Of a stretch of DNA of 64,000 nt, positions 27,130 through 35,243 are shown in pieces. Each line of letters begins with the position of its first letter. Position 1 is the stretch's first letter. Source of the DNA: JAKACA01 sp052143575 (lineage in GTDB: Bacteria; Actinomycetota; Acidimicrobiia; Acidimicrobiales; Bog-793). The stretch is from contig JBKQSP010000026.1 in NCBI GenBank assembly GCA_052143575.1, forward strand, positions 3,187 through 67,186, read 5' to 3'. Below the pieces are notes generated by a model. The model searched no databases, was not told the DNA's origin, and was given only the letters and a program-made list of their open reading frames with translations. A program made the translations under genes and the position numbers.

Positions 27130-27729
27130 ATGGCCGAAGGCGACGTGCGAGCCGAGCTGCTCGCCGCCGGCGAAACCGCCTTTGCGACGCGGGGCTACGC
27201 CGCCACGACCGTCGACGACGTCATCCGGCTCTCGGGCACCTCGCGGGCCACCTTCTACCGGTACTTCGGCGGGAAGGAGCAGCTCTTCGAGGAGCTGAGC
27301 CGAGCGTGCTTCCGGGAGATGCGAGACGCCGTGCGCGCCTTTTCCGCCACAGCGCACGGTCCGGTCGGGCGACTTGAGATCATCGGCCTCCTCGAGCGCT
27401 ACCAGGGCCTCAACGACCGCTTCGGCGGCGTCATCCGTGCCTGGACTGAGCTGACCGGGCCGGCCGACTCGCCGATGCACGACCGCGGCACGGTCGCCGT
27501 GCGGGCGATCTTTCACGAAACGGCCGCCCTGCTTGACCGCAACGCCGCCGCCGCAGGGACGCCGCAGCTTGTCGCCGAAGAGCTGACGACGCGCGCCGCC
27601 CTGCTCTTCCTGCTCGTCGAGCGGTCCGTCTTCTACGTCTCCAACCGCGTCTCGCGCCTCGACCCGCAGCGACTCGGGCCGACGCTTGCCACACTTGTCG
27701 AGCGCGCCTATCTCGGGACGAGCCCATGA
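27130..27729 (+). CDS. TetR family transcriptional regulator
   Basis: 199 residues. N-terminal HTH domain with GYAATTVDDVIRLSGTSRATFYRYFGGKEQLF, the best-conserved TetR signature, then an all-helical ligand-binding domain. It is expected to repress the divergent acyl-CoA synthetase and its own operon in response to an acyl-CoA-like ligand. The following phosphorylase gene starts within its stop codon (ATGA). Whether it is a KstR2 equivalent cannot be decided here. Confidence 0.9.
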   Translation: MAEGDVRAELLAAGETAFATRGYAATTVDDVIRLSGTSRATFYRYFGGKEQLFEELSRACFREMRDAVRAFSATAHGPVGRLEIIGLLERYQGLNDRFGGVIRAWTELTGPADSPMHDRGTVAVRAIFHETAALLDRNAAAAGTPQLVAEELTTRAALLFLLVERSVFYVSNRVSRLDPQRLGPTLATLVERAYLGTSP

Positions 27730-28559
27730 GCGACATACCCCTCAGCGAGTTCGACCCGGACCGCCGGGCCATGATCGAGCCCTCCTCGCATTTCGGCCTC
27801 GGGCGGAGCGAGCAGCCGCCCATGCCGGCGGTCGGGGTCGCCTGCTTCTTCGGCGATGTCGTGGAGCGGGTGGCCGCAGAGCGGCAGGCGCGCCACGTCA
27901 CCTATCTCTCGGCCGAGCACGGCAAGCACGACGTCTGGGAGCTCGAGCACGCCGGGAGGCCGCTGGCGTTCTTCCAGCCGGGCCTGGGGGCACCGTTGTC
28001 GGTGGCTTTTCTCGAGGAGGCCATCGAAGGCGGCTGCCGCACGATCGTCGCCTGCGGCGGGTGCGGTGCCCTTGCCGCTGATCTCGCCCTCGGCCACGTC
28101 GTCGTCGTCTCATCGGCGCTGCGGGACGAAGGGACGTCCTTCCACTACCTGGCGCCCTCGCGGACCGTCGAGGCGGATCCGGCGGTCGTGGCACGGCTCG
28201 AGGCGTTCCTCGAGGACCGCGGCGTCCCGCACGCCACCGGCATGACCTGGACGACGGACGCCTTCTACCGCGAGACGCGCGCCAAGGTGGCGCGTCGCCG
28301 GCAGGAAGGGTGCATCACGGTCGAGATGGAGGCGTCCGCCCTCATCGCCGTGGCTCGTTTCCGGGCGATCCGTTTCGGCCAGCTCCTCTACGCCGGCGAC
28401 AGCCTGGCGGGCGAGGACTGGGACCACCGAGGTTGGGTGAAGGCGCACGACGTGCGCGAGCAGCTCTTCTGGCTGGCGGCCGACGCCGCCGTCGAGCTGG
28501 CGTCAGCCGATTGGGGGGACGGCGGGCCCGGCCTTGGGGTCGGGGCCGGCACGCTGTGA
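27726..28559 (+). CDS. Nucleoside phosphorylase-like protein (uridine phosphorylase superfamily)
   Basis: 277-residue member of the purine/uridine phosphorylase fold. Family marks are GLGAPLSVAFLEEAIEGG, CGGCGALAADLALGHVVVVSSALRDEG and VEMEASALIAVARF (the ribose/base-binding Glu-Met-Glu motif). Enzymes of this family cleave nucleosides with phosphate; substrate specificity is not clear. It is translationally coupled to the TetR gene, an unusual partner. Its 3' end overlaps the convergent flippase-like gene by 57 bp. Confidence 0.85.
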   Translation: MSDIPLSEFDPDRRAMIEPSSHFGLGRSEQPPMPAVGVACFFGDVVERVAAERQARHVTYLSAEHGKHDVWELEHAGRPLAFFQPGLGAPLSVAFLEEAIEGGCRTIVACGGCGALAADLALGHVVVVSSALRDEGTSFHYLAPSRTVEADPAVVARLEAFLEDRGVPHATGMTWTTDAFYRETRAKVARRRQEGCITVEMEASALIAVARFRAIRFGQLLYAGDSLAGEDWDHRGWVKAHDVREQLFWLAADAAVELASADWGDGGPGLGVGAGTL

Positions 28560-29864
28560 CCGGCCGCCACCCTCTTTCGGATCCTCGGGGACGGGAGCAC
28601 TGCGGGCGACTTTGGTCATGGTGCTGAGGACCGTCCCGCGCTCTCGCAGCGAGGCGCCCCGCTCGCTGCGCAGCGTCATGTAGCAGATGGCGCCGACCGG
28701 GATCGGCAGCCAGAAATTGAAGAAGCGCCACCCGATGACCGCCAGCAGAGCGGTCGACCCCGGCACGCCGAAGGACACCAACAAGCCGATGACGAAGAAT
28801 TCGGTGACGCCGAGCCCACCCGGCGTCACGGGGATGGCCGCCAGCACGTTGCCGACGCCGTAGGCGACGATGAGGTCGACCGGGTTGATGGGCGATCCGA
28901 GCGCCCACAGGCAGACGTAGAGGCAGGCGGCGTCGAGGAGCCAGTTCGCCGCAGCCCAGGCGATGCCACGGCGGATGAGCTCGGGGTTCTTGGCGACGAC
29001 CACGAGGCGCTCGGCGATGTGGGCAACGGTCCGCTCCAGCTTCTCCTTCGGTATGAAGGGGAAGCGGCCCGCCAGGCGGCGCAGCAGTCTGGCCGCCCAG
29101 GCGTCTCCGGAGGCGAAGCCGGCGACGATGAACGCAAAGAGACCCAGCACCAGCACCGAGACGATCGCCACGGTCACGTAGGCGGTCTTGAAGCCGTTGA
29201 ACGGGATCGAGATGACGATCGCCAGCCAGAGCATCACGTTCAGCAGGACGGCCGAGCCGATGCCCTCCATGGCCGTGGCGAAGCCGACGTCGGCGACGCT
29301 CAAGCCCTCGGAGGTCATGAGGCGGATGCTCAGCGCCGTGCCGCCGGCCGTGCCGGCCGGTATGACGTGGCTCACGGTGAGCGAGGCGAGGTTGATCCGC
29401 CAGGCTTTGGAAAGGGAAAGAGAGTTCGGCGGCAGGACGACGACGGTCAACTTGGCGTAGGCGAAGAGGGAGACGACCTCGCAGGCGAAGGCCAAGAGGA
29501 TGAGGAGGGCATTGACGTGTTCCAGCCGGTGGAGGCTGTTGTGCGAGAAGACGACCGTCAGCTTGGGGATGACGAGGTACTCGAGGACGAGGATGAGCAC
29601 GATGACCGTGGCGCCGCGGCGGAGGAATTTCGGGATGGGCAAGCCCCAGTGCCAGTGCCAGCGCCGCGCCGGTCGCGCCGGTCCCTCCGAAGCCGGGCCG
29701 CCCGGCCGGGTCCGCCCACCTTCCGCCACCAGACTGTCGCCTTCCGCCAGGCTGGAGGCGTGCGCCCCGTCTCCGTCCGAGCGCGCTACGGGCAGGGCGG
29801 CTGCATCGCCGCCGGAACGCTCCGGGTCGGCGGCACCATCGGCGTCACTGTCGTTGCCGATCAC
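28503..29864 (-). CDS. Flippase-like domain membrane protein (MprF/AglD type, LPG synthase TM region)
   Basis: 453 residues with a ~85-residue disordered Asp/Pro/Gly-rich N-terminus and about eight membrane segments from 'GATVIVLILVLEYLVIPKL'. The motifs SHVIPAGTAGGTALSIRLM, 'VTPGGLGVTEFF' and a 'GWRFFNFWLPIPVGAIC' end are those of the lysylphosphatidylglycerol-synthase transmembrane family, seen in lipid flippases. It starts at GTG 29864 and ends within the 3' end of the convergent phosphorylase gene. It lies near the polyprenol-phosphate mannosyltransferase-like gene, which suggests a role in envelope lipid translocation, but this is inference. Confidence 0.82.
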   Translation of the reverse strand: MIGNDSDADGAADPERSGGDAAALPVARSDGDGAHASSLAEGDSLVAEGGRTRPGGPASEGPARPARRWHWHWGLPIPKFLRRGATVIVLILVLEYLVIPKLTVVFSHNSLHRLEHVNALLILLAFACEVVSLFAYAKLTVVVLPPNSLSLSKAWRINLASLTVSHVIPAGTAGGTALSIRLMTSEGLSVADVGFATAMEGIGSAVLLNVMLWLAIVISIPFNGFKTAYVTVAIVSVLVLGLFAFIVAGFASGDAWAARLLRRLAGRFPFIPKEKLERTVAHIAERLVVVAKNPELIRRGIAWAAANWLLDAACLYVCLWALGSPINPVDLIVAYGVGNVLAAIPVTPGGLGVTEFFVIGLLVSFGVPGSTALLAVIGWRFFNFWLPIPVGAICYMTLRSERGASLRERGTVLSTMTKVARSAPVPEDPKEGGGRSQRAGPDPKAGPAVPPIG

Positions 29865-29963
29865 CGTGCGAGGGGGATCCTCAGGTGGCCCATCTCCCCA
29901 TGCTTGCAGGCTGAGGACTCATATGGTGACCACTTCTGGCTCTCGATGGAGTTGACTTGAGCC

Positions 29964-31232
29964 ATGGCCAAGGAGTCCTCACCGCGACTGCTGGTGGAGG
30001 AAACCTCGCCAAGCCCGTCCGAGCAGGGCCCGACCCGGGCGGAACGGCGGGAATTCGACCGCCGCGTCGTGCGGGCGGCCGTCATCGTCAACATCGTCGT
30101 CGTCGTCACGCTCGTGTTGGCGCTGCTCGCATGGCGGCTGCGCGTCCTCGTGCTGCTCGTGATCGTGTCCCTGTTCACGGCGGCCGTCCTGCACCCCATC
30201 ATCGGCATGGTGCAGCGCTTGGGCCTGCGACGGCGCTCATCGGCACCGTTGCCGCGAGGCCTCGCCACGACCGTGGTGTTCCTGCTCGTCTTCGTCCTGG
30301 TGGTCGGCGTCGGCGTCGTCCTGACCCACCCGGTCATCACCGAGGCCACGCACTTTGCCAACGCCCTCCCGCAGCTCGTCACACAGGCCCAGCACGGCAA
30401 GGGGCAAGTGGGCCACCTCGTGGCACGGTTCCACCTCCTCAACTTCGTGAAATCGCGACAGGCGAACCTCCAGAACGTCATCTCGAAGCTGTCGAAACCA
30501 GCCCTCGCCATCGGCAAGACGGTCGTCTCGGGTCTCGTCAGCCTTCTCACGATCCTGTTCCTGACGTTCTTCCTCCTCCTCGAGGCGCCCCGCCTCGTGC
30601 GGGCCGTCCTCGCCTGGATGCAGCCCGAGCGGTCCGGCCGCGTGCGCTCGATCCTCGACGACGTCGGCAAGGCGATCGTCGGCTACATGCTCGGGAACCT
30701 GCTCACGTCGGTCATCGCCGGCGTCGTCGTAGGGATCGCCCTCTACGTCATGGGTGTGCCGTATGTTGGAGTGCTGGCGCTCTGGGTGGCACTCGTCGAC
30801 TTCCTGCCGATGATCGGCGGCCTGTTGGCGGGCGTGCCGACCGTGATCGTCGCCTCCTTGCACTCGCTCACGGCCGGCATCGTGCTCCTCATCGTCTTCC
30901 TCGTGTACCAGGAGATCGAGAACCACTTCCTCAATCCGCTCGTAATGAGCCGCACGGTCCGGTTGAACCCGCTCTGGGTGCTGCTCGCCGTCCTCGCCGG
31001 TGCGGAGCTGGGCGCCCTCGTCGGCTCCGTCTTCGGCGGTCTCGTGGGAGCCCTCATCGCCGTCCCGGCGGCGGGCGCCGTCCAGGTGCTTGCACGGGAC
31101 CTCTGGCGCCACCGCACCGGAGCCAACCTGTTGGATCTCGCCCCGACGACGGCCGAGCTCCTGACAGCCCCGCTGTCGTCATCAGCGCCGCCGCCGCCAC
31201 CGGGGGCGGATGCGGCGACGCCGGCCGAGTGA
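29964..31232 (+). CDS. AI-2E family transporter (PerM-like)
   Basis: 422-residue permease of the AI-2E/PerM family: cytoplasmic charged N-terminus, two initial membrane helices, a central soluble-like region (~130-210) and a C-terminal set ending in 'LNPLWVLLAVLAGAELGALVGSVFGGLVGALIAVPAAGAV', the family's most conserved stretch. Substrate is unknown; members include the E. coli AI-2 exporter TqsA and sodium/proton antiporters. The Pro/Ala-rich C-terminus is followed immediately by a 17-bp tandem repeat array that includes the stop codon. Confidence 0.88.
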   Translation: MAKESSPRLLVEETSPSPSEQGPTRAERREFDRRVVRAAVIVNIVVVVTLVLALLAWRLRVLVLLVIVSLFTAAVLHPIIGMVQRLGLRRRSSAPLPRGLATTVVFLLVFVLVVGVGVVLTHPVITEATHFANALPQLVTQAQHGKGQVGHLVARFHLLNFVKSRQANLQNVISKLSKPALAIGKTVVSGLVSLLTILFLTFFLLLEAPRLVRAVLAWMQPERSGRVRSILDDVGKAIVGYMLGNLLTSVIAGVVVGIALYVMGVPYVGVLALWVALVDFLPMIGGLLAGVPTVIVASLHSLTAGIVLLIVFLVYQEIENHFLNPLVMSRTVRLNPLWVLLAVLAGAELGALVGSVFGGLVGALIAVPAAGAVQVLARDLWRHRTGANLLDLAPTTAELLTAPLSSSAPPPPPGADAATPAE

Positions 31233-31290
31233 TCCGACTGGCCGAGTGATCCGACTGGCCGAGTGATCCGACGGGCCGACCGATCCGACG
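31223..31290. repeat. Four tandem copies of a 17-bp repeat
   Basis: GGCCGAGTGATCCGACT at 31223-31239 is followed by an identical copy (31240-31256), one with a final base change (31257-31273) and one with three changes (31274-31290). The array covers the end of the AI-2E gene and its stop codon and runs up to 27 bp before the GT2 start. It could be a regulatory site or merely a slippage product. Confidence 0.9.
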
Positions 31291-31317
31291 AGAAGGCGTA
31301 CGGATAGGCTTCGGCCG

Positions 31318-32115
31318 GTGCGCGTCCTCGTCGTCCTGCCCACTTACAACGAAGCCGCCAACATTGCCACCGTCCTCGAGCGCGTCCGCCAGGCCCTCCC
31401 AGAGGCTTCCGTCCTCGTCGTCGACGACAACAGCCCCGATGGCACCGGAGACATCGTCGAGAAGGTGGCGGCCACCTTCGACCAGATCTCGCTGCTGCGC
31501 CGTGCCCGGAAGGCGGGGTTGGGGAGCGCGTATCGCGATGGGTTCCGCTGGGGCTTGCAGCGGGGCTTCGACGTCCTCGTCGAGATGGACTCGGACCTCT
31601 CGCACGACCCGGACGCCCTCGGCTCGCTCGTGGCGCCGATCGACGAGGGCTTCGAGCTCTCCATCGGCTCGCGCTATGTCCCGGGCGGCTCGATTCCCAA
31701 TTGGGCCCTCTCCCGCCGCCTCATCTCGCGAGGGGGCAACCTGTACGCCGACGTCCTGCTCGGTCTCGGCGTGCGCGACGCCACGGCCGGTTTCCGGGCG
31801 TACGCCGCCACGCTCTTGCGGCGGATCGACCTCGACGCCGTGCGGGCGAACAGCTACGGGTTCCAGATCGAGATGACCTATCGCGCCCTGCAGGCCGGTG
31901 CGAAGGTGACCGAGGTGCCCATCCGCTTTGTGGACAGGGCGCTCGGCACCTCGAAGATGTCCACCTACACCGTCGTGGAGGCGCTCTTCCTCGTTACGCG
32001 GTGGGGCCTGCGGCGACTATTGGCGGGAGCCAGTCGCTCCGCCAAGGCCTTGTTGGCTTCACGCGGCCGAGGCGGCGGCTCGTCGTCGCTCGGTGCAGGT
32101 GGGGCGGGTGTCTAG
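31318..32115 (+). CDS. Polyprenol monophosphomannose synthase-like glycosyltransferase (GT2)
   Basis: 265 residues. N-terminal GT-A fold with 'VVLPTYNEAANI', DDNSPDGT and the metal-binding DSDLSHDP (DXD), closely like dolichol/polyprenol-phosphate mannose synthases; the FQIEMTYRAL segment and the conserved 'RALGTSKMS' are family features. It probably transfers mannose from GDP-mannose to polyprenyl phosphate for cell-envelope glycans. The C-terminal ~30 residues are Ser/Gly/Ala-rich and not part of the fold. The GTG start at 31318 follows the 17-bp repeats. Confidence 0.88.
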   Translation: MRVLVVLPTYNEAANIATVLERVRQALPEASVLVVDDNSPDGTGDIVEKVAATFDQISLLRRARKAGLGSAYRDGFRWGLQRGFDVLVEMDSDLSHDPDALGSLVAPIDEGFELSIGSRYVPGGSIPNWALSRRLISRGGNLYADVLLGLGVRDATAGFRAYAATLLRRIDLDAVRANSYGFQIEMTYRALQAGAKVTEVPIRFVDRALGTSKMSTYTVVEALFLVTRWGLRRLLAGASRSAKALLASRGRGGGSSSLGAGGAGV

Positions 32116-32175
32116 GGAAGCTCGGGTCGTGCGGGCAGTGCCAGCTCTCTGCCCGACGGGGCTCCTGCCCCGGGC

Positions 32176-32991
32176 GTGACCATCGCCATCGACGAGGGCA
32201 CGGGGCCGGCCGTCCTCTTCGTTCACGGCCAACCCGGAAGCGGAGCCGATTTTGAGGTGCTCGCCGCTCTCCTGGCGAGGGACCACCGTGTCCTGGCGCC
32301 CGATCGGCCCGGCTGGGGTGGGGACGAGCGGGCGGCGATCGGGCTACACGGCAACGCCCTCGAGCTGGCCTTCGTCATCGAGTCGTGCGCATTGCAACCA
32401 CCCGTCACGATCGTTGGGCACTCGCTCGGGGGAGGAATCGCCCTCGCACTGGCGCTGGAACGCCCCGATCTCGTGGGCGCTCTCGTGCTCGTCGGCTCCA
32501 TCGGGATGACCGAGGCCCTCAGCCGCTTCGATCGCCTGCTGGCGGTACCCGCCGTCGGCCGTCCTGTGATCCGGGCGGGACTGGCGGCCACGCGCCGCGG
32601 GATCGCTACGGGACGGCGGCTCACGAAGTCACCGCCGACGAGCGCCGTGGCGGAACGCATGAACCGCTTCCCGACGGTGCGGGCTCTCGTCTGGCTGGAG
32701 GGTCAACCGATCGGGCGCAAGGAGCGGGAGAGCTTTCTCGTCGAGCAGCGCGCCCTTCTCGACGAGACGCCGGCCATCGAGCGAGCCCTCTCGAGGCTCG
32801 AGCTGCCGGTCGCCGTCGTGCACGGGACGGCTGATCACATCGTGCCGCTCAGCGCCGCCCGGCTCCTTGCCGAGAGAATCCCCGGCGCCGAGCTCATCTG
32901 GCTGCGGGGGGAGGGTCACCTCGTGCCGTTCGAGCGCCCCGAGCTGATCGCCCACATCGTGCGCCGCTACTCGGCCATGGGCGGCGCCTGA
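32176..32991 (+). CDS. Alpha/beta hydrolase
   Basis: 271-residue alpha/beta hydrolase fold protein starting at GTG 32176. Oxyanion region FVHGQPGSG, nucleophile Ser83 in GHSLGG, Asp in GTADHIVP and His in GEGHLVPFERP complete the catalytic triad. Substrate unknown. It is convergent with the menaquinone gene menF, which invites a MenH reading, but the sequence carries no MenH-specific residues that I can see, so this stays unassigned. Confidence 0.85.
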   Translation: MTIAIDEGTGPAVLFVHGQPGSGADFEVLAALLARDHRVLAPDRPGWGGDERAAIGLHGNALELAFVIESCALQPPVTIVGHSLGGGIALALALERPDLVGALVLVGSIGMTEALSRFDRLLAVPAVGRPVIRAGLAATRRGIATGRRLTKSPPTSAVAERMNRFPTVRALVWLEGQPIGRKERESFLVEQRALLDETPAIERALSRLELPVAVVHGTADHIVPLSAARLLAERIPGAELIWLRGEGHLVPFERPELIAHIVRRYSAMGGA

Positions 32992-33026
32992 GGTAGGCGC
33001 CGAAGCAGGCGCCGGTGTCAGGCGCC
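32983..33026. repeat. Four spaced GGCGCC sites
   Basis: GGCGCC hexamers begin at 32983, 32996, 33008 and 33021, spaced 13, 12 and 13 bp, spanning the end of the hydrolase gene and the convergent gap. Likely low-complexity GC; no function assigned. Confidence 0.6.
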
Positions 33027-33048
33027 GGCGTCGGTTGTGTCGCCGACG

Positions 33049-34317
33049 TCAGGGCCGCACTGCCGCCGCCAGAAACGCCTGCAGCTTGAGTTGCGTCTCG
33101 GCCAGCTCCGCTGCCGGGTCGGAGTCGGCCACGATGCCCACGCCGGCGAAGAGCCGAGCCGTGCGGTCCTCGACGATGGCGCAGCGGATGCCGAGGTGCC
33201 ACTCACCGTCACCGTCGGCGTCGATCCAACCCACGGCGCCGGCGTAGCGGTCGCGGTCGAGCTCCTCCGCCTTCGCCAGGTAGTCGAGCGCCATGTCCAC
33301 CGGCGTGCCGGCGACCGCCGGCGTCGGGTGAATGAGAGCGAGCAGCTCGAGGGCGTTCAAGAGCTCGCCGTCTGCCCCGGCGATGAGGGTGCCGGTGATG
33401 TGGGTGCCGAGGTGCGAGACGTTTCGCAGCTCCACGATGCTGGGGACGTCCGGCACCCTCAGCTCCGCCAGAACGGGCCGGAGGCCACCCGTGATGGCGT
33501 GAACGACGGCGCCGTGCTCTGCCCGTTCCTTGTCGGAGGCGAGCAGGGCCGCTTCGACGCGCCGGTCGACCTCGGGGTCACCACTGCGGGCTGCGGTGCC
33601 GGCAAGTGGATGCGACTCGACCTCGCGACCTGACCGACGGATGAGCAGCTCGGGAGTCGCCCCCACGAAACCGTGGACGGCGAATGTGGCGCACGACGGG
33701 TGCAGCGTCCGCAGTCGTTCGATGAGATCACCTTGGCGAAATGGCCGGTTCGCCTCGATGAGGACCTCGCGGGCCATCACGACCTTGTCGAGCCGGCCGC
33801 TGCGGACCTCGTCGACGGCGGCCGCCAGGCGCTGCAGGAAGTCCTCGTGGGGACGCCGCGACGCCAGGTGGAATGCATCGGGCGGGCGGTCGGCGGATCC
33901 CGCAGGTTCGGCGGCCGCCGCCTCGGCGAGGAGATCGGCGACGGCTGCCTCGGTGGGCGAGGTGCCGACGATGACGGCGATCGGGCTGGCGCCATCGAGA
34001 CGGCGGACACAGACCGACGGGACGGTGAGCGCCACGCCGGCGTCCGGCAGGAAGTGGAAGGCGCCGAGAGCGACGGTGCACGAGCCGATCGTCGCCAGTG
34101 TCTTGGCCGCCCGCCGCAGAGCCTGCGGATCGCTCAGCCCGTTCGGGAGGGGCAGCGAGGTCGCCTCACCGAATCCCAACACGGACAGCCCGTCTCGCTC
34201 GACAACGAGGCCACGGGCGATGGCGAGGGCTCGCAGACGCGCGAACTCCTCCTCGCTGAGTGACCTGACGATCGAGTCGAGCGAGCCTGTGGCGACGGCT
34301 GGGGCACCGCCGCTCAT
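33049..34317 (-). CDS. menF: Isochorismate synthase (menaquinone pathway)
   Basis: 422-residue chorismate-utilising enzyme. Landmarks: KVVMAREVLIEA, GATPELLIRRSGREVESHPLAGTAARSG, 'ELRNVSHLGTHI', the conserved 'HPTPAVAGTP' and C-terminal AGVGIVADSDPAAELAET. The enzyme converts chorismate to isochorismate. Start ATG 34317 overlaps the stop of the upstream menG by 4 bp, which supports the menaquinone assignment over salicylate or siderophore synthesis. Confidence 0.88.
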   Translation of the reverse strand: MSGGAPAVATGSLDSIVRSLSEEEFARLRALAIARGLVVERDGLSVLGFGEATSLPLPNGLSDPQALRRAAKTLATIGSCTVALGAFHFLPDAGVALTVPSVCVRRLDGASPIAVIVGTSPTEAAVADLLAEAAAAEPAGSADRPPDAFHLASRRPHEDFLQRLAAAVDEVRSGRLDKVVMAREVLIEANRPFRQGDLIERLRTLHPSCATFAVHGFVGATPELLIRRSGREVESHPLAGTAARSGDPEVDRRVEAALLASDKERAEHGAVVHAITGGLRPVLAELRVPDVPSIVELRNVSHLGTHITGTLIAGADGELLNALELLALIHPTPAVAGTPVDMALDYLAKAEELDRDRYAGAVGWIDADGDGEWHLGIRCAIVEDRTARLFAGVGIVADSDPAAELAETQLKLQAFLAAAVRP

Positions 34318-35051
34318 GCGCTTCCCTCCACGAGGACGACCTGGCGGCGGGCAGACCGTGAGGTGCCCGATCGCGTGGCCGTGATGACCTGCACGAGCCC
34401 GCCCGACAACAGGTCGCGCCGCATCGCCGTGAAGCCGGCGTCCCCGAGCATGCTGGCGAGATCGCCGTAGCGAGGAAGGTAGGCGACCGAGCGAGGGAGG
34501 TAGCGGTAGGCGGCCTTGTCCGACAAGAGACTTCCGATGCGGGGCACGACGTGGTTGAACCAGATCGAGTGGCCGGCTTTCAGCAGTGGGATTTCGGGCT
34601 GGGAGACCTCGAGGAGGGCGATGCGCCCGCCGGGGCGAACGACACGGGCGAGCTCGACGATGACGGCCACCAGCTCGGCGAAGTTGCGCAAAGCGAAGCC
34701 ACTGACGGCACCGTCGAGGGAGGCGTCCCCGAACGGCAACATGGCGGCGTCTGCGAGGCAAACCGGGGCGGCGACGGGCTGGCCTGCCTTCAGCATGCCG
34801 AGGGACATGTCGATGCCGACGGCGTCATAGCCGCGGGCCGTCAGGACGCGACTCAGGTCGCCGGTACCGCAGCCGACGTCGGCGACGAGCGCCGGCGTCT
34901 TCAGGTCGAGCAACTTGATGGTCCGCTGGCGCCAGTGCTTGTCGAGCCCGAAGGTCATCAACCGGTTGATGAGGTCGTAGCGAGGAGCGATGGCGTCGAA
35001 CATCTCCCGCACGCGGGCTCGCTTCTCGGCGCCCGTCGGCAGGCTGTCCAT
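34314..35051 (-). CDS. menG: Demethylmenaquinone methyltransferase
   Basis: 245-residue SAM-dependent methyltransferase of the UbiE/MenG family: 'FDAIAPRYDLINRLMTFGLDKHWR', SAM-binding DVGCGTGDL, LPFGDASLDGAVSGFALRNF and the family's second signature. It methylates demethylmenaquinone, the last menaquinone step. The ATG at 35051 (MDSLPTGAEKR) is chosen as start; an in-frame GTG 12 bp upstream is possible. Coupled to menF through a 4-bp overlap. Confidence 0.9.
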   Translation of the reverse strand: MDSLPTGAEKRARVREMFDAIAPRYDLINRLMTFGLDKHWRQRTIKLLDLKTPALVADVGCGTGDLSRVLTARGYDAVGIDMSLGMLKAGQPVAAPVCLADAAMLPFGDASLDGAVSGFALRNFAELVAVIVELARVVRPGGRIALLEVSQPEIPLLKAGHSIWFNHVVPRIGSLLSDKAAYRYLPRSVAYLPRYGDLASMLGDAGFTAMRRDLLSGGLVQVITATRSGTSRSARRQVVLVEGSA

Positions 35052-35243
35052 TTCGGTACCCACCACGGGCAGGTTAGGCGGTGACGGAGGCGGTCCCAAG
35101 CCGGTTGAGGCTTGGAGGACGGCCCGGCGACGGCGGGAGGCTCTGCGACTCACGACCCCCTGAAGGTAGCGGCGCCGCTCCCGTGTGCCGTCCCAGCCGC
35201 TGTGGCCTCCAGCGCCCGGCCGTTGCGAGGCTGAGCGCAACGC

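Noticed and set aside
32176..32991. MenH assignment for the hydrolase next to menF
   Set aside because: Convergent orientation and no MenH-specific motif; kept as a generic alpha/beta hydrolase.
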